NCBI GenBank assembly: GCA_039000515.1
Contig: JBCFYV010000001.1
Coordinates: 34,567,655 to 34,631,654, forward strand
DNA: 64,000 nucleotides
Reading direction: 5' to 3'
Source: Timema cristinae
Taxonomy: Eukaryota > Arthropoda > Insecta > Phasmatodea > Timematidae
Position numbers and translations under genes: made by a program. The notes under the pieces were generated by a model. It was not told the DNA's origin. It saw nothing but the letters and a program-made list of their open reading frames with translations, and made no database searches. Shown one piece after another: positions 58,195 to 64,000 of the stretch (position 1 is the stretch's first letter; every line of letters begins with the position of its first letter).

Positions 58195-58447
58195 TGGGGG
58201 CCGCATGGTCTAACGTACCACTCTCGCTATAGGTTAGACCACCGATGATGGGGAGAAAGAGGTTCGAATCTCGGTTGGGTTTAATGAGGGTGGTTTATCC
58301 AAACAATTGTTTTCCAAGCCTCCTCCACGCCAATGCGGGTACGTTTTTTCTAAATATAACCTTCCTTGTCCATAAAACTATTAGCGTAATTATTAGTACA
58401 TAAGCGTATAACCCGAACGGGTAGTAAGACGCGGTGCTAAAAAAAAC
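58195..58447 (+). repeat. SINE family B
   Basis: The head is 'GGGGGCCGCATGGTCTAACG' with box B 'GGTTCGAATCTCGG', body 'CACGCCAATGCGGGTACG', and tail 'TATAACCCGAACGGGTAGT' then 'AAGACGCGGTGCTAAAAAA'. Confidence 0.9.
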
Positions 58448-58453
58448 AACTTA

Positions 58454-58475
58454 AGCACACACACACACACACACT
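58454..58475. repeat. (CA)n microsatellite
   Basis: About ten CA units occur directly after the A-rich end of a family B SINE. Confidence 0.9.
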
Positions 58476-58497
58476 ATCAGACATTTTATAAAATTAA

Positions 58498-58650
58498 ATT
58501 GTCACCACGTCTTACTAACTTTTCAGTTAATACGCATGTGTAGTAATAATTACGCTAATTTGTTATGGATAATAGAGGTTGAATTTAGAGGAAGTATACC
58601 CGCATTTACCTTGAGGGGAAGTGGAAAACCATTTGAGGAAAATTGTACCA
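58498..58650 (-). repeat. SINE family B, head-truncated (inverted neighbour of the previous copy)
   Basis: Left tail 'CACCACGTCTTACTAACTTTT', body 'GGTTGAATTTAGAGGAAGTA' and 'CCCGCATTTACCTTGAGGGG'. It stops inside the body. Confidence 0.8.
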
Positions 58651-59039
58651 GTCTTATGACCATTTTATCACCCATTTGGATACTACAGAGTGTGACAGAA
58701 AAATTAAACGATCCGTGCCGAGGAAAGTGATGGACAACGTGTTGGATTTCCCTTAAGTTCGGTGGAGCTCATCTGAGTGACAAAAGTGAAAATGTGTCTT
58801 ATGTAGTTTGCTTTTATTAGGCTAATGATTATATTTACTTTTCAAAGTTTTAATTTTTGAGTTACTAATCGTCTACATTGTTTCGGCCTCATCCTGTATA
58901 AAAAACTAACTACCCTACTGGTTTTACAAAAGTTTTCTAAAGTTTTGGTAAAATAAATATTTCTTTGTAAGAAAATGTCTTGTTTTGTGCTGATTTTTTT
59001 TTTATTGCTTTGGCTCTCTTAAAACCAAAATTATAGCGA

Positions 59040-59430
59040 TCAAAGGTTTCATTTTATAGGAAATTTACATCCGTATTTTCATGGAGAGGAGTGAGAAACT
59101 ATATAAGAGGGGGAAACATCCTTTTTATACCAACTACAGGTCCCGGGTTTGACTCCTAGCATGGCCAAAAATCGCATCATTGTTGAAATGTAAATCTTCC
59201 TCTCACACAATGAGTTAATGGCTGGGTGCTGGGTGTTGTATCTGTTCTACATTTAAGTTAGTTGATAAGTCGTGTGCAGATATAACCAGTTGGTTCAGAA
59301 AGTGCACGTTAAATATCTCAAATAAAAGTACAGACAACCACGATTTAAACACCGATCTCCATATCACCGGCAGTCCAGTCTAATACAAGAGTGACGTGGC
59401 AAACCATGCGACCACCGATGCGGGTCAGTT
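59040..59430 (-). repeat. SINE family B split by a SINE family D insertion
   Basis: Body 'AGGAAATTTACATCCGTATT' and 'CATGGAGAGGAGTGAGAAAC' (59057-59100) is separated from its box B and head ('ATTTAAACACCGATCTCC', 'GCAGTCCAGTCTAATACAAG', 59345-59425) by SINE D sequence. Confidence 0.75.
59118..59335 (+). repeat. SINE family D, nested
   Basis: Box B 'GGGTTTGACTCCTAGCATGG', body 'GAGTTAATGGCTGGGTGCTG', and tail 'CCAGTTGGTTCAGAAAGTGC' then 'ACGTTAAATATCTCAAATAAA'. The tail is shared with family C (43945, 46165). Confidence 0.8.
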
Positions 59431-60291
59431 CAGTATAAAGACGAGCTAACAACTGAGAGCTAAGGCGTTGAACCCTTCGCTAGCTATCAATCTGGTATCC
59501 CCCAGTCATAGAAATTGCGCCTCTAAAATTCCTCAATTTTGTTGTGTGACCTTGTTAGAGGAGACCTCTCTATGGATATCTATCTATATACAGTACTGAC
59601 CTCCCCTTTCGTTTCCTCACCAAACACCCTGCCCAAGGGACAGTAATCGAGTGACATGGCCGATGGAAATGTCTCCCCTTTTGTTATACAGAATACCACC
59701 AGCGTTGTTCGGCGAGCGGGAGAACAGAAGGAGGTAGGAGGGCGTTTGCTTGTGCATGCAAATGGGCGCCATATTGAGATCTCATTACCATCAACACATC
59801 GCGAAGCCTGTCTGGCTGTCTATTTGTGGGACAGGATCGAACATCGAGCAAAGGGTATGTCGAAGGAGAAGGGGGGAAGAGTGGGGTGGCGTCGAGGGTT
59901 GAGGATTAAGTTTACATGGTGTCGAGGGATGAAATGATTGAAACCCGCAGGGTTGGGTGTGAGCCAACGTGTTATACTCTTAGCCTAGAAAAGAGGTTGG
60001 ATTCCTGACCAAGGTGTGTTATTAAGGATTTTTCTCCCAACTATTAAATAATTTGATTAGTTCTTTAAACACAATTGTTATTAAAGACTTAATCTAAAGG
60101 CTGGCAGAAAATGAAGGTAATTTTTATAAACATAATAAAAGTGCACCCACACTAACGAGGAGAAGAAATATGAAAACCACAGTAGTTGGATGACATTTGT
60201 GAAACCACTTCTCATATAACCCGACCAAGATTCGATTCTGGAATTTCCCTTCTACGTGACTTCCATCTTATTCCAGTCTGATGCTTTAAAC

Positions 60292-60892
60292 CAGGGGTCT
60301 TCAACCTTTTTAGGTCCAAGGGCCAAAGTTTCTTTCTATTGTTGGCTCGCGGGCTGCAATACTGTACCGATATTATAAGGATTGAACATCTAATATACAG
60401 TATTATATTTATTTTGACGTCTCGAGTGTCTCAGTGGAGATGAGCGAACTTGAACACACTATGTCCGAACACTCCCGAATATGTCCGAATCCTTCCGACT
60501 ATGTCTGAACACTCCCGACTGTGTCCGAACACTCCCTACTATGTTCGAACCCTCCCGACTATGTTCGAACATTCCCGACTATGTCTGAACACTCCCGACT
60601 TTGTCCGAACACTCCCAAAATACTCTCTTCCTTGTCTACTAGAGTGCTCATTTGCCGGTTCAAGCTAAATCTGTACAAAAACGTAATATTTTTATTCACA
60701 TATAAGGAAAAAATAGTTTATAAAATAACTTAAAACGCATATTTATTTTATCATTCAATTATGTAAAATATAAGTATATATTAGTCAGTTTTTGCTCTTG
60801 AAATAATTCTATATTTTTCATGAGCCAGCAGGCCGCAAAAAATGCGATGGTGGGCTGCAAGTCGCCCACGGACCGTGAGTTGAAGACCCCTG
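60292..60892. mobile_element. hAT non-autonomous element with perfect 8-bp target duplication
   Basis: The ends CAGGGGTCTTCAAC and GTTGAAGACCCCTG are perfect inverted repeats, and CTTTAAAC is duplicated at 60284-60291 and 60893-60900. Subterminal 'GGCCAAAGTTTCTTTC' and 'CGCGGGCTGCAATAC' on the left match 'CAGGCCGCAAAAAATGCG'-type sequence on the right. It carries no transposase and holds a 21-bp tandem array. Confidence 0.95.
60448..60620 (+). repeat. Tandem array, 21-bp unit, about 8 copies, inside the hAT element
   Basis: The unit is CGACTATGTCCGAACACTCCC with small changes. Being a multiple of three it keeps a frame open and encodes 7-residue repeats, but there is no other sign of coding. 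Confidence 0.9.
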
Positions 60893-61029
60893 CTTTAAAC
60901 CACGTAAGCGTTGGTTGTGTTTCGTCACAACCTGATGAGGTATTCCATCCTCTCTCCTGCTTACTCATTTATTAGGAAATACCCAAATTATTAATTTTAA
61001 TTATAAAAGAAAGGTCAAAGCCAAATATT

Positions 61030-61066
61030 TAAAACCTTTAACCTTTAACCTTTAACCTTTAACTAG
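61030..61066 (+). repeat. Short heptamer array (CTTTAAC)n
   Basis: Four to five head-to-tail copies of CCTTTAA occur. It is not the insect telomere repeat TTAGG. Confidence 0.85.
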
Positions 61067-61149
61067 CCCCTCCGAAATTAATGTACACATATTAAACTAA
61101 ATTAACGGTTTTGATTAATTTATACACCCTATCCATGTATACCAATTTA

Positions 61150-61428
61150 CTATTACTAATAGCACCGCGTCTTACTACCCGTTCGGGTTATACGCACTTA
61201 CGCTAATGTGTAATGGTAGATTGATTGTGAGATGAAATGAAGGACCTACAGTTTAACGTGGAATCCGAACCACTGTAGAGGCCTGGCATTCCCTACATTC
61301 ACAAGATGTCTTGTTAGAGGTGAAGGAAGTGTTTGGTAATCAGATAAATCAGTGCCAGGACCAAGGATTGAACTCCGGCCGCCAGCACAGAAGTCTGACA
61401 CCTTACCCCTAGACCACCAGGTCACCTA
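61150..61428 (-). repeat. SINE family A with 12-bp target duplication
   Basis: Left tail 'GCACCGCGTCTTACTACCCG'; right minus-strand head 'GGTGACCTGGTGGTCTAGGG'. The flanks TATACCAATTTA and TATGCCAATTTA differ at one base. Confidence 0.93.
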
Positions 61429-61507
61429 TATGCCAATTTAAAATGTTTCTATTATTTTAAGCAAATAACAGAGGGATCTGCATCCATATTAACTCAAAGT
61501 TTTTCGA

Positions 61508-61715
61508 CACTTTAGATTTGTCGGTAGCACGTCTGTATACTAGACTGTGGGTCCCAGGTTAGATTCCCAACACTGTCAGATGGGAGAAATGGGGAATTCC
61601 CCTTTGACGATCATGAATTAACGGCTAGAGACAGGGTGTTGTGTTTGATTTATAATTAAATTAGTTTTTAATTCGAGTGTTCATATAATCAATCGGTTAA
61701 TAAAGTGAAAGCAAA
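61508..61715 (+). repeat. SINE family D
   Basis: Head 'ACTTTAGATTTGTCGGTAGC', box B-like 'GGTTAGATTCCC', body 'GAATTAACGGCTAGAGACAGG', and tail 'ATAATCAATCGGTTAATAAAG'. Confidence 0.7.
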
Positions 61716-61725
61716 TTTTCCTAAA

Positions 61726-61975
61726 CACCCGCTTCGGTGGTCACATGGCTGCACTTTTCTCGAAGTAGACTTGACTGCCAAATGACGGGAAGATCAAGGT
61801 TCGAATCTCGATCGTGTGTAATAAAGGTAGTTTTTCCAAAACCGTTTTCCATTCTCCCTCCGTACAAATACAGGTACACTTCCTTTAAATATAACCTTCC
61901 TCATCCTAAAACTATTATCGTAATTAGTACATAAGGGTATAACCCGAAAGGGTAGTAAAATGCAGTGCTAAAAAA
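61726..61975 (+). repeat. SINE family B
   Basis: Head 'CCCGCTTCGGTGGTCACATGG', box B 'GGTTCGAATCTCG', tail 'TATAACCCGAAAGGGTAGTA' then 'AAATGCAGTGCTAAAAAA'. Confidence 0.88.
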
Positions 61976-62187
61976 GTACCTAAATAATAATAATAATAAT
62001 GTTAATAATATTTATTTTGATAGGGGATAACTCTAGGGATACATCATAAGGAAGAAATCCATTCATAGTGTATCCAGTCAAGAATTGAACCTTGACCTCC
62101 CCATCACTGGTTAACCCAGTTTATTGTGATCTTGATGCATGTACTTATGTATGTATGCGTACGTACATTTATAATAATAATAATTCT

Positions 62188-62436
62188 TAGCACCACGTCT
62201 TACTACCCGTTCGGTTTACACTCTTAAGTATTAATTATGCTAATAGTCTAGAAATTGTGCTGGTTGAATATAGAGGGAGTGAATCAACATTTGCGTGGAG
62301 AGAGAGTGGAAAATCATTTAGTTAAACCACCCCCAATTCACCCGAGTGAGATTCAAACCTCAATATCCTCATACTCAGCAGTCTAGCTCAACACAAAACT
62401 AGCACATTAGCTAGCTACACCACTGAAGCGGGTGAT
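62188..62436 (-). repeat. SINE family B
   Basis: Left tail 'AGCACCACGTCTTACTACCC', body 'CAACATTTGCGTGGAGAGAG', box B region 'GAGTGAGATTCAAACCTC', and right head 'AGCTAGCTACACCACTGAAG'. Confidence 0.88.
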
Positions 62437-63066
62437 GCCTTTATATTTGAAACAAATTCATCATTTTAGATTGACCAAGTTGAGCACTTCAACCCCAATC
62501 GAATGTATCCTATTAAAAGTAATACGATATCTATCACCAGGTCACCCCTTTTGATCTCCCTGCCTTCTCATGCGCGATCAACATTGGCATGTCGTGTTCC
62601 GATAATTTCTTTAAAATAGGTTATTAAAATAATATGATCAATTTGAAAAGCTCGACACAAATCTTTATGATTGATGTCCTCCGAGTGAATACAGAGCTGA
62701 CCATTAAAATTAGGGGAGGAGGAGGAGGTAACTAATTATTTATACAGTCACGATACACCTACTCTCCCCCAGTTTGAATAATTGATGAGCCAAGTTGGTC
62801 CACGGATCATCTAAACTAGAAAATCTTGTTTAATATTCAATTGCTTATAGGGCACTAATAAGCCAGACCAGTCTGACATAGACCACATAATTTGGGCATC
62901 AGATCAATCCAATCACATCATATGCATGACATGAAGCACCACGATATATATATGAATATATATATATATATAGGACCAACGAACATTTTCAGGGATAAAA
63001 TAAATCACTTTCCATTGGGTAGTTAGGGTGGTGGGGAACGAGATTTTGTAATTAATAGTTTACTAT

Positions 63067-63321
63067 TATTATTATCACTAGCACCGCGTCTTACTACCCG
63101 TTCGGGTTGTACGCACTTACACTAATGTTCAATGGTAGGGTGATTGTGAGATGAAATGGAGGACATACAGTTTTACGTGGAATCCGAACCACGGTGGAGG
63201 CCTGGCATTCCCCACATTCACAAGATGTAATTAATACACGTCTTGTCAGAGGTGAAGGAAGGGTTTGGCAATCAGATAAATTTGTGCCGGACCGAGGATT
63301 GAACCCCGTACCCTAGCATAT
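63067..63321 (-). repeat. SINE family A, head-truncated
   Basis: Left tail 'GCACCGCGTCTTACTACCCG'. It carries the subfamily insertion 'GTAATTAATACACGTC', like 53600-53903. The copy ends after box B. TTTACTAT flanks it (63059-63066 and 63322-63329). Confidence 0.88.
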
Positions 63322-63589
63322 TTTACTATCCTAAGGTTCATAATCACAAAGAGTAAAATTGGAGTCTCCATTACCATACTAATTGCACTCATTCATTAAG
63401 AATCATATTTATAAAAAAATAGTCCACATTGGTGAAAACTAGCCCATTGAAGAACACGTAGAGTAAGAAGTCAACCTTGTTTTATTTCGTTTGTTGGTAA
63501 CGGGTATATCGAGATTTGATCTCTTGACCGGGTGTACCGATGGATGGTTCTTCTCTAAACTATTTTAAGGTGGAAGTATAGGGAGCATG

Positions 63590-63885
63590 CATGAGTTAAG
63601 GGCAGTATTTTTGCAGTTCTTAGATCAAAACATTTTTTTTAGTCAGAAAATCAAATAATTATCCAGTACAAATATTAGTTTCAATTTTCTTCACATGTTG
63701 ATACCAACAGTAGTTGAAAATTTGTCATGATTATGGTGGCATTAGATGATAAACTTTTTATAATGGAATAAAAAATTTGTCACTAAATTCTAGGACATCC
63801 TTGACAAATATTCAAGGACTGTTGATATCACCATGTGAAGAAAATTGAACTTTATGTTTATACTAGGACAAATATTTTATTTATT
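63590..63885. mobile_element. Palindromic MITE, family F copy 4
   Basis: The left 'TTTTCTTCACATGTTGATACC' is inverted at the right as 'GTTGATATCACCATGTGAAG'. Inner 'TTCTAGGACATCCTTGACAAA' matches copy 3. Confidence 0.8.
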
Positions 63886-63927
63886 TCAGCCAATGAAATG
63901 TTATGTGATTTTAACATTTTGTTTTCC

Positions 63928-64000
63928 ACTATTTCTCCACACAAATGTGAGTAAATTTTATCTAAATATAACTTTTCTAATCCCTTAAACCATTCTCATA
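63928..64000 (+). repeat. SINE family B body, cut by window end
   Basis: 'CACACAAATGTGAGTAAATTT' and 'TATCTAAATATAACTTTTC' correspond to the family B body; the tail would lie beyond the window. Confidence 0.55.

Noticed and set aside
59656..59937. 93-codon open frame starting MADGNVSPFVIQ
   Set aside because: No recognised domain and no supported splice partners; a potential donor at about 59733 is not enough evidence for a host exon.
60450..60668. Open frame with 7-residue repeats
   Set aside because: Explained by the 21-bp tandem array inside a hAT element.
1..64000. CRISPR arrays, prokaryotic operons, rRNA genes
   Set aside because: None seen; the sequence is eukaryotic, and the regular repeats present are minisatellites or SINE tails.

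Overview
This window is AT-rich, intron-bearing, repeat-crowded nuclear DNA from an animal, most probably an arthropod (insect-like). The evidence is GT-AG spliced genes with kilobase introns, an insect-type arylalkylamine N-acetyltransferase-like gene, a jockey-clade non-LTR retrotransposon, RTE-like LINE fragments, mariner and hAT DNA transposons, and several tRNA-derived SINE families. I cannot name the species. There are no bacterial operons, rRNA genes or CRISPR arrays.

Two host genes are supported, arranged tail to tail. (1) Plus strand, 2952-7363: a two-coding-exon GNAT acetyltransferase of 245 aa (AANAT-like), with a poly(A) signal at 7493. (2) Minus strand, 40630 down to 14098: a twelve-exon M17 leucyl aminopeptidase of 516 aa (family of C. 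elegans W07G4.4 and Drosophila granny smith). I assembled it exon by exon. All splice phases agree and all seven metal-binding and catalytic residues expected of M17 enzymes are present. Its first coding exon has only 14 coding bases, and its poly(A) signal (14022-14027) lies about 20 bases from a broken Tc/mariner-type transposon.

From about 40.75 kb to 64 kb I find no host gene. This stretch is a mosaic of SINEs, LINE pieces, palindromic MITEs and hAT elements, with one long open jockey reverse-transcriptase ORF (54312-56015, minus strand) in a GC-rich island. Many SINE copies keep target-site duplications, and several are nested, so relative insertion order can be read: SINE into MITE at 50514, SINE and a TIR element into an RTE LINE at 37.3-39.35 kb, and one SINE inside another at 59.1 kb.

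The most interesting observations are: SINE families with unrelated tRNA-like heads that share 3' tails (two separate tail modules); a peptidase splice acceptor that appears to lie in the 3' tail of a SINE; a mariner copy rearranged into a roughly 395-bp-armed inverted repeat inside the acetyltransferase intron; and a hAT element with a perfect 8-bp target duplication carrying an internal 21-bp tandem array. I found nothing that amounts to a new multi-gene system.
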